From Mucilaginibacter paludis DSM 18603 (GTDB taxonomy: Bacteria > Bacteroidota > Bacteroidia > Sphingobacteriales > Sphingobacteriaceae), in the NCBI RefSeq assembly GCF_000166195.2, contig NZ_CM001403.1, forward strand, positions 3,242,432 through 3,306,431: a stretch of 64,000 nt of DNA. The letters are read 5' to 3'. Both the position numbers and the translations under genes were made by a program. Under the pieces are notes generated by a model. That model had not been told where the DNA came from and did not search any database. It saw only the letters and a program-made list of their open reading frames with translations. Below, piece by piece: positions 9,864 through 19,895 of the stretch (its first letter is position 1; each line of letters starts with the position of its first letter).

Positions 9864-10350
9864 TCATTGATAATAAATAGTTCTTCGTTTGAAAAATAAA
9901 ACAATCAATTTTAATGATAGGAGTATATATTCTTCACTTATTACTCTAAGTGAATCTGCTGGTGAGATGAACGTCAAAGTGTTTATATATTCAAAATTGG
10001 ATAAATCAGCTTTACTTATAACTTTAGCACAAACCCCATGAGAATGCGCCGCAAAATATTCTTTCCCACTCAGCGATATCATTGAAGTCCAAACAATTTT
10101 TCTATAATTGGAATTTTACCGCTTTTAACCATAGAGATCTTTCCCTTGATATAAGATTTCACCAGCTTTTGCATATCTTATTTTCGTTTCATCAAATTGA
10201 TTTTTTCCTACCTGCATTTCAGGATTACGATGTGGTAAATTCGTTGTGTGTGCATAAATGAAACACCTGCATTCAGTAAGTCTTTATGAGTAAGATTGCC
10301 TCTTTTAATTTCTGGATTTAGGTCTTTTAAAAAATTGTTTGAGAGAACGT
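9864..10350 (-). pseudogene. Multiply frameshifted remnant of unknown gene
   Basis: On the minus strand, protein-like segments can be read by changing frame at least twice: one with 'FLKDLNPEIKRGNLTHKDLL', one with 'HRNPEMQVGKNQFDETKIRY' and 'AKAGEILYQGKDLYG', then 'MVKSGKIPIIEKLFG' and further short pieces. Each is ended by stops. The amino-acid texture is that of a once-coding gene but I do not recognise the family. It fits a decayed left end of the island. Confidence 0.35.
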
Positions 10351-11463
10351 TAGGCTTAACCGCGCTTAATTTTTTTCACCAAATATGGTATTTATAATCC
10401 ATCCTTGTATTGCTCACATCGGGATACCAATTGTTCCAGGCGGGCAACAATACTTCGGTGAGGACTGCTGGGGAGAAAAACAAGGGGCATTATTTTGAGT
10501 ATCCTGAATTTGTCCGCAATACAGGTCTGTTACAGGAGCATCTTTGATGGGAATCATATTTTCTATTTTAGAAGAAATATGTCAGGGTCCACGGGCAGAT
10601 CCGAAACCATGTTTTCCGGGCTGAAAATGACTTTCCTGTTGGTGGGTTTCTCCTTTTCCTGCTCCTGCTGAAAACCTTCATGAGTAAATACCCGTCAGCT
10701 AAAAAAATCCTCCCCTCAATGATTTCATGCGTTACGCAATTAGGTCTGTTTTGATATAATCTTAATAAAGCGTTACGCAAAAACTAGTTTCGTTGCCCCT
10801 CTTCGCCAAATTTGCTTTATTCGCCTAACTACCTTAGGATGAGCATTGAAGTTGGTCAGTATAAAAGCGGCAACAGGCGGCAGTTACCTATAGTTTATCC
10901 ACTTTGAAATTACTCGGTTGCTTTTTGTCAAACAGGATCATGATCGGGCCATAAGCCTGTTTGACAAAAAGATAAAGAATATTAAAAAAAAAATCATAAA
11001 AGTTAAAATAATAAGCCCTGTGCTTTAGAAGCTAAACTTTCTATTAATTATTTATCAAAAATAGAAACAATTGATAATTAGTCGATTATTAAATTTTATA
11101 CAATTTGCAATTTTTAGATTTCACACTACATCCGATTTTAATGAGGTTGTCTAAATTTTAATATTATTATCATTTCCATGTTTTTTTTATCGTTTTTAAT
11201 ATTTAATTTTAAGCATTCAACTAACATAAACTTTATCAACCATGTCCCCATTGATGCATCCAAGGCAATTTTGGATTATTATCCTTGCAATTAGCCAAAC
11301 CTACAGATTGTCTGACAAAATATTAAAAATTAGTTTTTTATAAAGGGATTAATTCACACTTATTTTTAATTAGCTTAATAGTGCTCTATAATAGGCGCGA
11401 TTAACTATTACGTTGTAAAGCTGTCATTGTTCACTTATTAAAAAAGTATTAAATCTATAAATT
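10351..11463. other. Decayed, AT-rich left part of the island upstream of the injection-like operon
   Basis: Contains short, interrupted protein-like pieces on the minus strand around 10560-10780 (for example 'KVIFSPENMVSDLPVDPDIF') and, from about 10980, very AT-rich sequence of roughly 480 bp leading to the first operon gene. This AT-rich leader must hold the operon promoter; I could not identify a convincing Bacteroidota -33/-7 pair by eye. Confidence 0.4.
10921..10971. terminator. Perfect 16-bp inverted repeat, possible bidirectional terminator
   Basis: CTTTTTGTCAAACAGG (10921-10936) pairs perfectly with 10956-10971 around a 19-nt loop. The arms end in A/T tracts on both sides, which would serve transcripts from either direction. 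It separates the decayed region from the AT-rich leader of the operon. It could also be a remnant of an insertion-sequence end. Confidence 0.45.
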
Positions 11464-14400
11464 ATGCAAGAATTCCTTAATCACTACGGGATAAAAACCT
11501 CTACCTTACAAGATATCAAAAAACGCGTTTTTGTGGTGGGCCGTTTTAATACAGCTGATCAGGATGTATCGGCCTATTTGTTTTCAAAAAGCCGGAGGAT
11601 TGACAACCGTTACAAAGCTTCCAAAGACCTAAGTTACGCTAGCTTCATTGAGGTAATCAGGCCTACCTTAACCGAGAATTTCAAGCCCGAAGCCACAGCA
11701 CCGGGTGAGTCACTTCCTTCTTTTGAGCTCTCACCTCAAAAAATGGACGCAAATAAAGGCGATTCTTCCTATATTATTGATCCATACAATTACTTTTTTA
11801 CAAGGGCAATCAGTTCGTCAGATCACCCTTATTTTAAAGACAGTATAACAAACGGCCTGCCAGACAATTTACTTGTCGACACTCCTGGTGAAACTATCTA
11901 CAAACAAATCAGGAAGCGATTAAGAGAATTTTGTAGTTTTCAGGCGAGAAATTACGATATCATAAGGGCATTTGCACGGTTGTTAGCTGCTAATAGTGGC
12001 CGGGGGGGGATTCCTAATAACTATGCAGACGGCGAAGAATTGCCGGTAAATTTTATTCCTCTGTTCATTAGCTTTCTTTATAAGGAAGGCGTTGAACCAT
12101 TTACACTTTCATTAGTTGATTTTGAATCTCATCCGGTTTGGCAAACTGGAATATCCGGGTCTAAGAAAGAGTTATTTTACACCAACTTCCCTAAAGTTGT
12201 TACGGCATTCAAAAACTATTTGATAGATCCAAAAGGACTTAACAGAGAATGGATTGATGGGATCGACTTAAGTAGCCTGCCTAAGATTGTAGATGAGCCT
12301 TTGCGCGATCAGTTTAACTTATCGCGCGAATCATATAACATTCTGCAACAGATCATTAAAAGTAAAGTGTTACTTTCAATGGTGCTTCAATGGGCTATCG
12401 AGGATACGTTTAAGAATCTTGAATCGGTAAGGCACGCTACTGGTGATTACGACAAGGATGAAGCAGCTGCAAATGCCATTATCAACGGAACAGATGGTTT
12501 ACCGAAACCCGAAAAAGCAGGTGATAAACCGGTTACTGAAATGATAACGGACTTCAAGACTTATTTCCCAATAATACTGGATTATATAGATTACTACGAC
12601 ACTCCTATAGAGGGCGATGAAATACCCAAATTTAAAGCCGACTTTTTAAAGCTGCCGGATTTTTTACAAAATATAGGTAATAGTATTTTAAAGGACCCAC
12701 TTAAGGTTCAAAACCTAAAACTGGTATTGAATATGGAGTCGGAACAAAGAAACGCGACGCTATCTGCAATAGAAACGCATTTTACCGATGTGCTTATACC
12801 TAAAATGTATAAGGAGCCGGGAATGGACCTTAAAGAGCTTACAAAAAGATTTGAAAGCTATGAGCGCGAGCTTTTCCAGGCCTCAAGCATGTTGGAAGTA
12901 TCCGACAACAAAGAAGTTGAAGGCATATTTGATATTGATGAAAAGGGCAGCAGTGAAAACAGTGAAGATCGTTTAACTTTTGCCATAAACAAAATGGTGG
13001 ATTTTTTGGTGCATAAAGATGTAGTTGCCGGCATACAACGCACCGCCCAAACCATCAGAAACTTCAGCATCGTCCGCCAGTTATCAAGCAAAACACAAAC
13101 AGCATTAGGGGCGGGTGGTATTGGAGGATTTTTGCCTCCCTATGATAATAGAGAAAGCAACGCGTATGGCAAAAACATAATAATAACCGAATCCAAAGCT
13201 GTATACCGTGATATGGAGTTGGAAACACCACAAACTAATGCAAAAATACAACACCTGCTTGAAACAGCCAAAGAGGATAAAAATATAGCCCCACTGTTAT
13301 TGTTGGGCGAGGGTGAAAAGGATGTCTCCACTATTAAAAACATGGAAATTGCTGTTGTTGAAAACGACAACAAAAATCTTTTAGTAGCATTAAACAAATT
13401 TGTTAACGGCGGAAACAAAGCTCTGATCAAAACCGAGATCGAGAACATTGTAAAAGAAGATATAAAAACTTATCATTTTGGTTTAAGTAAAATTTACCAA
13501 CGATATGCGCAACCTAACCAACTGCACGAATTTAAAAACAAGGTGGAAGCAATGACATTATCGCAAATGTTGCTTATTCACCAAGATGACCTGAATCTGG
13601 ATAAGCCTGGAACCAACCTATACGATTTACTGTTGGATATGGTTGAAAAAATTGACCAGCCTGGGCCACCAGACATTAAAAAGTTTTTCTCAGAACATAG
13701 TCTTACCAAGTATATTTCAAGAAAACATTTTAGCCATGGCGGCAAGGGTTTTACAGCGCTCAAAGCAATATTAAAAAACCAAACCGATACCAGCCTAACC
13801 AACGTTGTTCAATATGTTTCCGAATTGCACGGCGTGAAATATCTTTTTGATATGGTAAGTAAAAGCAATAAGGATAGCGAAATTATTGTAGTAAATGCAC
13901 ACGCAGATGAATTTCTGGAATGGGTGATTAACAATATCAACAACGTCGATATGAATTTGTTCAACCCATCGGGGCTAGCCAATAATAATGCTACTCAGCC
14001 GCAATTTCCGGTAACGGCTTTCATGACGGATCTGGCATTTAATAAATATGGGGGCGATGACACAAGTTCTGAAAAAAGGAGTTTTTTAAACAAGCTTAGC
14101 TCTTTTGATGAGGCAATAAGGGAGGGTGCCAATAAAGCGATATTGCCCCCTATTTGTATTGCCACATCTACTGCCGATAAAAACGAGCGATGGATTTTTG
14201 AAGGTTCACAGTTACAGACGGAGTGCGCCAGTAGCTATTCGCCGATATTAATTTTAGGTCCTTCACTGCCATTAAATAATATTAACGATAGCTTATTTAA
14301 AACCGTTTTGTCATCGGGGTATTTGTTCTGCACACATTTGCTTACAAATGGCATAGAACAGCGGCTTAATTTCTTTGGGGTAAACGCCAAACCACAGGGG

Positions 14401-14820
14401 CGTTTCAGAAATATTGGCAATGGTGCTTTTGGTGCAACAACAACAATCCAAAATTTAATAGAAGGCTCAGATCGCTCAAACCAAGACTATGCCTACGCCA
14501 TGGATTTCTACCTCTATATTATTGCCTTGCTAGCCAGTGCTACGAATTATGCAGGCAGGCCGTTAATAGATCGACATTGGCAAACCTTTTATAGTTTCTT
14601 TTTCTTTGATGATGCTAATAACCATCAACAATCCAAGTTACTTGATAATGTTTCTCTATTTAAGGGCATGACTAATTGGTCTTTATCAAACAACGTAGCT
14701 ATGGACAAGACACTTCAAAGTGTATTTTTATTTAAAAACAGAAGAGATCCGGAAACAGCTCAGAAATTTGAAAATATCCAATGGTTTAATAATCTATCGG
14801 AAGTACTACAGCTATATTAA
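11464..14820 (+). CDS. Large protein of unknown family, first gene of the VgrG-containing operon
   Basis: A 1118-residue protein without signal peptide or membrane segment, so probably cytoplasmic. I do not recognise a domain. The N-terminal ~60 residues ('DIKKRVFVVGRFNTADQDVSAYLFSKSRR') look beta/alpha; residues ~100-800 are helical and charged; residues ~880-1090 are a different globular part with 'PILILGPSLPLNNIND', 'GVNAKPQGRFRNIGNGAFGATT' and an aromatic helix region. Its place as first gene, its size and cytoplasmic character make it a candidate structural subunit of the apparatus, possibly replacing sheath or baseplate components, but this is inference from position only. It is followed by the next operon gene after 22 bp. 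Not similar by eye to TssB, TssC, TssF, TssG or ClpV. Confidence 0.75.
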   Translation: MQEFLNHYGIKTSTLQDIKKRVFVVGRFNTADQDVSAYLFSKSRRIDNRYKASKDLSYASFIEVIRPTLTENFKPEATAPGESLPSFELSPQKMDANKGDSSYIIDPYNYFFTRAISSSDHPYFKDSITNGLPDNLLVDTPGETIYKQIRKRLREFCSFQARNYDIIRAFARLLAANSGRGGIPNNYADGEELPVNFIPLFISFLYKEGVEPFTLSLVDFESHPVWQTGISGSKKELFYTNFPKVVTAFKNYLIDPKGLNREWIDGIDLSSLPKIVDEPLRDQFNLSRESYNILQQIIKSKVLLSMVLQWAIEDTFKNLESVRHATGDYDKDEAAANAIINGTDGLPKPEKAGDKPVTEMITDFKTYFPIILDYIDYYDTPIEGDEIPKFKADFLKLPDFLQNIGNSILKDPLKVQNLKLVLNMESEQRNATLSAIETHFTDVLIPKMYKEPGMDLKELTKRFESYERELFQASSMLEVSDNKEVEGIFDIDEKGSSENSEDRLTFAINKMVDFLVHKDVVAGIQRTAQTIRNFSIVRQLSSKTQTALGAGGIGGFLPPYDNRESNAYGKNIIITESKAVYRDMELETPQTNAKIQHLLETAKEDKNIAPLLLLGEGEKDVSTIKNMEIAVVENDNKNLLVALNKFVNGGNKALIKTEIENIVKEDIKTYHFGLSKIYQRYAQPNQLHEFKNKVEAMTLSQMLLIHQDDLNLDKPGTNLYDLLLDMVEKIDQPGPPDIKKFFSEHSLTKYISRKHFSHGGKGFTALKAILKNQTDTSLTNVVQYVSELHGVKYLFDMVSKSNKDSEIIVVNAHADEFLEWVINNINNVDMNLFNPSGLANNNATQPQFPVTAFMTDLAFNKYGGDDTSSEKRSFLNKLSSFDEAIREGANKAILPPICIATSTADKNERWIFEGSQLQTECASSYSPILILGPSLPLNNINDSLFKTVLSSGYLFCTHLLTNGIEQRLNFFGVNAKPQGRFRNIGNGAFGATTTIQNLIEGSDRSNQDYAYAMDFYLYIIALLASATNYAGRPLIDRHWQTFYSFFFFDDANNHQQSKLLDNVSLFKGMTNWSLSNNVAMDKTLQSVFLFKNRRDPETAQKFENIQWFNNLSEVLQLY

Positions 14821-14842
14821 GTTAACAAATAATTAAAAAAAC

Positions 14843-15730
14843 ATGGCAATAACAGCAGACTTTGGTGGAGTTAAGTATGAAAACATCACAGGTTATAGAA
14901 TAGCTTGTGGTTACGAAACAAGAAGTGGTATTCAAGAAAGCTTCTACGTGTATATCGAACAAGTCATATCTCCGCAAACAAAATTTAGTGCATTAGATAT
15001 GGGCGTTCCTGCGCAAGGAACAAAACGAGGCAATTTGTCTTTGAAAGACAATTTTGGTGAAATTGACTACCATTTTAGTGAAATTGATCTTATCCAATAT
15101 CAAATACATTTCTCACACTATCGCAAAGTAAGGCTACTAACCTTCAGATATGACAAGAAAGTAACTGATGCTGGGCAGTTTTGCACTTTAAATAACAATC
15201 AACAAAGTAAAGCAGCAGATGAATTTAGAAATCAATTTGCGGCCGATTATCAATACAGCATTCAAGGACAAGGTTTTTCTGAATCGTTGTTATCGGTTTC
15301 ATCAAAATTTGAACGAAGGGAAAAAGAATATATTCGCCTTGGTACCGTCAGGAACAAGCAAAACTCATTTATGAAACTAGCGCTGGAATTGGATTCAGAA
15401 AAAACGGGCTTTACTCCAAGAACTGTAACATACAAAGGAATACAAACCACTATTGATCGACAAAGACTTCAGGCCTTAATAGTTGACGAAACATATGGTT
15501 CTTTTCTTAAATATGGTTTACCAAACCTAGATGTTGTTGCGAAATCTACATCTTACGGTGATTTGCTGGCTATCGAGTATAATCCGTTAACTCCTTTTCA
15601 ATATTTGGAACATGCGGAAACGCCCCCCAACCAAAGCATTATTGACAATTCCTTAACTACAAGTATTGAAACAGCAATATTGGTATTTAGTAACGGCGTG
15701 TATCTTGACCATTCAAAAGAGATGGTATAG
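14843..15730 (+). CDS. Unknown protein of the VgrG-containing operon, candidate tube or adaptor
   Basis: 295 residues, no signal peptide and no membrane segment. The first ~120 residues are rich in alternating hydrophobic strands ('ITADFGGVKYENITGYRIACGYE', 'SFYVYIEQVI', 'YQIHFSHYRKVRLLTFRY'), suggesting a beta-barrel or beta-sandwich like those of Hcp/tail-tube or spike-hub proteins; the rest is mixed. I see no sequence match to Bacteroidota Hcp (TssD). It lies directly before the VgrG-like gene (30 bp gap), the position often held by tube or hub genes. The role is inferred from context only. Confidence 0.7.
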   Translation: MAITADFGGVKYENITGYRIACGYETRSGIQESFYVYIEQVISPQTKFSALDMGVPAQGTKRGNLSLKDNFGEIDYHFSEIDLIQYQIHFSHYRKVRLLTFRYDKKVTDAGQFCTLNNNQQSKAADEFRNQFAADYQYSIQGQGFSESLLSVSSKFERREKEYIRLGTVRNKQNSFMKLALELDSEKTGFTPRTVTYKGIQTTIDRQRLQALIVDETYGSFLKYGLPNLDVVAKSTSYGDLLAIEYNPLTPFQYLEHAETPPNQSIIDNSLTTSIETAILVFSNGVYLDHSKEMV

Positions 15731-15760
15731 TTAAGCGCTTACAGTTAAATAATTTAAACT

Positions 15761-17116
15761 ATGTCATTGAAGGTTCAATTTGATTGTATTGCAGAACCAT
15801 TTCTGTGCTCATCCTTTTATTGCGATAAAAGGATGGGCTTTCCTATTGAATATGGTGTTACCCTGGTGTTTAATTATCACAACGACAAACGGTTGGAGGA
15901 AATAGTTAAAATATTAGGCCAGGAAAAAAACAGGTTTTCTTTGTCTTTCGACGGTGAAATCATTCTTCCTATGGTTGATCTGTCTGAATGTGTACATATA
16001 GAGCACCCCTCGGAAACGAGGGTAATGGTAAAATACGTCCAGAATATGTTCGAGGATTATCAGCCGGGGCCATTTGTACCTCGGAAAAGAGTGTTAAAGG
16101 CGGAAAACCTGCTAAAGATGTTTCAAAAATATTTCTCGCACCTGGTAAAAATAGATGATAACATTGAATTTGAATTGGAAAAAATAAAGTTTAAAGACAA
16201 AGAGAAAAATAATCTTATCCAGTACCAGCAAACTGATTACGAAATGTTACAGCAACTTTTGAGCTGGTATAACTATAATGCAAATACAGAAGACGCATTG
16301 ACTGTTACAGGATCCGCGGCAGATAACAGGTATCAATTAGCCTGGCTACAGGAAAAAAAAGGCAGGGACCTGCAATACCCCGAACAAAGAAACCTCAACA
16401 ATGCAATCTATAGTGAATTTGAATCAATCGTAAGACCCGGCGTTAAAGACGCCTTAACACCTTTGGTTTACAAAAAGCAGGTTACGGTGCAAAACATTTG
16501 CTATACCATAAACCGAAGGCGATTTGATGTCGACGAATGGAAGAAATGGAAAGTAATTGAACTCCCCGCGTATTATAATAATCATCACGCGTATTTTATA
16601 AGGGATACCTTTCTTGACACTAAAGACAAAATATTATCTTGGGAAACAAGTATATATGTCCTGCCGAAAAGTGTAATGCAAGATGTTGTGCCAATGCAGA
16701 ACAAGGTATGGGTAGGCACCGGCATCGTAGTTAACAGAACGCCCACCAATTTTTGGATAGAAGTGCAATTGCCTGGGTTTGAAAGCAGCGCTGATAAAGC
16801 CGACGTAAGGATAACATCATCATATAGCGGTCATAGCGGCAATGCGGGCCTGCACCTTGTGCCTGAGAAAAACACAGAGGTGGAGATACTTAAAAGCGCC
16901 GACTGGCTTGCGCCAATAACGCTCCTGCACAACATCCGTTCAAAAGAAGTAGTAGAGAAAGCCCCTTTCTGGAAATTGGAAGATGCCGCCAAATGGGATT
17001 TCCAAAGCCTGCATAAAGAGGTAAAAGACATGAATATTACTGCGCTAGATACCATTACCTGGAAAACTAAAGGTGTAACAACAAAAATGGATAGTACTAA
17101 GATGGAAATTTCATAA
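15761..17116 (+). CDS. VgrG-like spike protein (gp27/gp5-like)
   Basis: 451 residues, shorter than typical VgrG (600 or more). Residues ~1-240 resemble the gp27-like hub: a strand-rich start, then 'VLKAENLLKMFQKYF' and, near residue 160, 'NLIQYQQTDYEMLQQLLSWYNYN', matching the 'QY.ESDFxFLxRLL' step of VgrG. Residues ~325-400 ('KVWVGTGIVVNRTPTNFWIEVQLPGF ... NAGLHLVPEKNTEVEIL ... WLAPITLLHNI') follow the order of the gp5 OB-fold: variant strand, channel-lining strand, 'P..TEVEI', then 'P.....N'. The last ~30 residues repeat short polar strands ('TITWKTKGVTTKMDSTKMEI'), a minimal beta-helix needle. In type VI systems this trimer tips the tube and carries effectors. This is the anchor for reading the operon as an injection machine. 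Confidence 0.72.
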   Translation: MSLKVQFDCIAEPFLCSSFYCDKRMGFPIEYGVTLVFNYHNDKRLEEIVKILGQEKNRFSLSFDGEIILPMVDLSECVHIEHPSETRVMVKYVQNMFEDYQPGPFVPRKRVLKAENLLKMFQKYFSHLVKIDDNIEFELEKIKFKDKEKNNLIQYQQTDYEMLQQLLSWYNYNANTEDALTVTGSAADNRYQLAWLQEKKGRDLQYPEQRNLNNAIYSEFESIVRPGVKDALTPLVYKKQVTVQNICYTINRRRFDVDEWKKWKVIELPAYYNNHHAYFIRDTFLDTKDKILSWETSIYVLPKSVMQDVVPMQNKVWVGTGIVVNRTPTNFWIEVQLPGFESSADKADVRITSSYSGHSGNAGLHLVPEKNTEVEILKSADWLAPITLLHNIRSKEVVEKAPFWKLEDAAKWDFQSLHKEVKDMNITALDTITWKTKGVTTKMDSTKMEIS

Positions 17117-17124
17117 TTGATACT

Positions 17125-18708
17125 ATGAAAATATTAATTCTGCACGATGAAACCGGTATAGGCTCGGAAGATGAAGCGTTTTTGAGAAAACTTGGTCACG
17201 GAGCTCTGCTTAGGGCAAGAAATCATCCTTTATATCTCAATGTTGAACGGGGAAACGGCGATGTGCCAGCGTTGTATTTTGTTTCGAAAGAAGACCGTAA
17301 TCTTTTTTTCGATAATGTTGCCAGGCGTAATGTTCTGGTATTTACCGGTATGCCGACAAGCAAAATGGAACAGTTTAATGGGCAGTATTTTTTGAATGAA
17401 ACCACCCGTATAAGGATAAAATGTTCGCTTTTTGAAAGTCATAAAGATTTCCCGATGTACTCGGGAAGATTTATGGAATTCTCTTTATACGCACAAGATG
17501 ATACAAATGTGCATCCTGAAACACTCACTGCGATTATAAACGATAATAAAGATTACGGCGATGCCTATAAGGCTTACTTTGCTCCTATTATATTGGAAAA
17601 CATAGAGGAAGTTCAGATTGAAGCCTTCTATTATCAATTTTTTAAAGGTAGGACAACTTTCCCCATTGCGTTGCCGGGCAGCAAGGACGCTGATAGTTCA
17701 AGTTATTATTCAAAGAATAATGAGAGCGATGGTCAGTTACAGGGGTATAAAGCTAGAGAGATATTAAGAAAAATTGTGCAGGCCAAGAGTGTGGAAGAGG
17801 GTAAACCGGACAACCTTTTTCTATCATTGTGGAAAATGACAGATCATCCGGTGATTGCGTCATATTTAAAAGAGGGCGTTTATTTATCACTTCATGGTAC
17901 ATTACCCCATAAAAAAAATAGCGTTGAAGCGCAGGAAACAGATGGGCCAACCCTTATTTGCTTTAATTATCCTACCATTGCGGTATATAATCAAGAAAAG
18001 CAACCTGCGAGAATAGAGTGGCATGCCGATCTTTTAGATACCGATGCAGACGGCCCGTACGAGGTTACGGCTATTAAAGAAGCCCTAGCAAATGATATTA
18101 AGCGGGCTATTCCGGGCATGTATACCCAAATAGGCCGTGCAAAGCGGGCGTTTCCCGGTAAGTGGGATAAAATTAAGGTAGATAGTTACGATACCAGTAA
18201 AAAAGCACGCGCCGTTGATGGCTTTTGGACTGAAATCAAGAAGCTTTCAGAAAAGAAGTTTGATATCGACGCTGTTACCAATAAGGAAGTAGCGTTGCTA
18301 TCTAAATTTATTGAAATGGTAGTCCTTGACCAATCGGCCGGGCAAGGAGGCCTTCCTCCGGACCATGACCAGGCGTTGAACCTGTTTTGCGAAAATCTAT
18401 GCAAATTTCCTTTCAGATATGTGCAATCATATGCAGATCGGCAAATGAAAAGCAATGCTCATGAGTATTGTGATGAATGGAACAAATTTGCTTTTTTGGA
18501 TATCGCTGCAACAGTAAATGTAATCTCCAAAAGGCCCGCTCCATCTCTGACTTATGAAGATGGATATGTTTATTACAATGACGCTTTAAACGAGAAACAA
18601 GTATTTGCGCTACGTTTGTGGCTCCCGCCTTCCGCCCATGTCAAATCTGGTTTTTCATCTATTTTGGATTTTCCCAATGCTTTAAATAATAATTTTATTT
18701 TAGGATGA
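17125..18708 (+). CDS. Unknown protein of the VgrG-containing operon
   Basis: 527 residues, begins 8 bp after the VgrG-like gene and overlaps the next gene by 4 bp, so it is made in step with both. No signal peptide or membrane segment. The N-terminus ('MKILILHDETGIGSEDEAFLRKLG') is a short strand-helix unit, followed by a strand-rich middle part and a helical C-terminal third with 'DHDQALNLFCENLCKFPFRYVQSYADRQM'. I recognise no family. By position between spike and the putative baseplate gene it may be a baseplate or hub component (TssF/TssG-type role), but sequence gives no direct support. Confidence 0.7.
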   Translation: MKILILHDETGIGSEDEAFLRKLGHGALLRARNHPLYLNVERGNGDVPALYFVSKEDRNLFFDNVARRNVLVFTGMPTSKMEQFNGQYFLNETTRIRIKCSLFESHKDFPMYSGRFMEFSLYAQDDTNVHPETLTAIINDNKDYGDAYKAYFAPIILENIEEVQIEAFYYQFFKGRTTFPIALPGSKDADSSSYYSKNNESDGQLQGYKAREILRKIVQAKSVEEGKPDNLFLSLWKMTDHPVIASYLKEGVYLSLHGTLPHKKNSVEAQETDGPTLICFNYPTIAVYNQEKQPARIEWHADLLDTDADGPYEVTAIKEALANDIKRAIPGMYTQIGRAKRAFPGKWDKIKVDSYDTSKKARAVDGFWTEIKKLSEKKFDIDAVTNKEVALLSKFIEMVVLDQSAGQGGLPPDHDQALNLFCENLCKFPFRYVQSYADRQMKSNAHEYCDEWNKFAFLDIAATVNVISKRPAPSLTYEDGYVYYNDALNEKQVFALRLWLPPSAHVKSGFSSILDFPNALNNNFILG

Positions 18709-19865
18709 ACCAACCTATATTTTATCCCGGCAAAAAGCTTAATGCGGCTGACCTTATTAATTTAGAGGATTACGCATTTTCGAGAACAAACATTATCAGT
18801 CCCGACCACGGTGTTGTTTCCTTATTTAACAATGGCGATAAAACTGAAAGTACAGTGGTAGATAAGCAGCCGTTTTTTTTAGTCAGCAAAGTAACCGGTA
18901 TTACGCCAGCAGGCAGGCCAATTGATTTTGAAGCCACAAGTAAACGTCCTAAACTAAAATTGCCTTATCTAGTAGATTTAGGGTCAGCAATTGTTTGCGA
19001 CATTTATATAGAGGACCTCCACCCGCTGAATGAGGCGAACGTTAATGAGAATGACGAAAAATACAGCCTTATAAAAACAATTGTCCCCAATCCGGATAAA
19101 CAAACCCCGCAGTTGTTTGATAACCGGCTTTATTTAGGCCGATATAAATTAACTCAAGAGCGAGATCCAGAAATAATTTCACCGCCATTTATTTACAGCT
19201 TATCGTCGTTTAATTTCCCGTCGGAGCAATGGCAGGCATGGACCTGGCCAATTAGAGAGGCACTTCGGAAATTAGTTAAAAAAAATCCAAACAGGGATGC
19301 TGAAATTTTTCTAAAAAATATCGTATATAACTATCCATTTATGCCTCTATCTACCTTTTTTAGAAGCTGCTATCAGTTAAAGTGGTTTTGCAAAAGTGAT
19401 AAAAGCTTAGATGAGTTACTTGAGGAAGAGATAATGGAAGATTTACAAACAAATCTTATGGTTAATCCCTTTCCCGAATCGCTGGAAAAAATGCATCCGC
19501 AGGATATTCCGGTTACCATATCAAATATTTTGGAACAGGGAGAAGATGTAATTGAATGGCGATTATTGCCCAAGGCTATTATTACTGAAAAAGATAATGA
19601 AATTATAATAAACCGTAATTTTAAAACCAAATCAGAAATAAAGTTCAGGTTTGCCAATAAATTAGAAGATGTGGAACGTCTTTTTGTAGACAAGTTCTTT
19701 TTGTTCGATGTGGAGCCTTCTGTAGAGCCCGACAATAACAACAGATCAACCTATTGTTATATTATTTCATATCCGGGATCCATCTCCGAAGATGATTTTA
19801 CTATTTCTAAACCCGATGCTTGGGGAGATCTCGATTTTAGCGTGTATTACCGTACGGTCATGTAA
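18705..19865 (+). CDS. Putative baseplate-type protein (TssK / phage wedge-like N-terminus)
   Basis: 386 residues. The N-terminal 50 residues ('PIFYPGKKLNAADLINLEDY' then 'SRTNIISPDHGVVSLF') follow the pattern 'F..G..L.a.DL...e.Y...R......GVV', which opens TssK and many contractile-injection baseplate proteins. The middle part (~70-150) is strand-rich, and residues ~190-260 are helical ('WPIREALRKLVKKNPNRDAEIFLKNI'). TssK joins the baseplate to the membrane complex in type VI systems; here the next gene encodes a membrane-anchored P-loop protein, which would suit such a contact. The pattern match is weak, so the call is tentative. ATGA overlap with the gene before. Confidence 0.5.
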   Translation: MNQPIFYPGKKLNAADLINLEDYAFSRTNIISPDHGVVSLFNNGDKTESTVVDKQPFFLVSKVTGITPAGRPIDFEATSKRPKLKLPYLVDLGSAIVCDIYIEDLHPLNEANVNENDEKYSLIKTIVPNPDKQTPQLFDNRLYLGRYKLTQERDPEIISPPFIYSLSSFNFPSEQWQAWTWPIREALRKLVKKNPNRDAEIFLKNIVYNYPFMPLSTFFRSCYQLKWFCKSDKSLDELLEEEIMEDLQTNLMVNPFPESLEKMHPQDIPVTISNILEQGEDVIEWRLLPKAIITEKDNEIIINRNFKTKSEIKFRFANKLEDVERLFVDKFFLFDVEPSVEPDNNNRSTYCYIISYPGSISEDDFTISKPDAWGDLDFSVYYRTVM

Positions 19866-19895
19866 TAATTGTTAACTTTTATCTTATCCATATAC

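Noticed and set aside
9864..10082. Intact 72-residue gene
   Set aside because: Sits in a region with matching coding pieces in other frames; best seen as part of a decayed gene.
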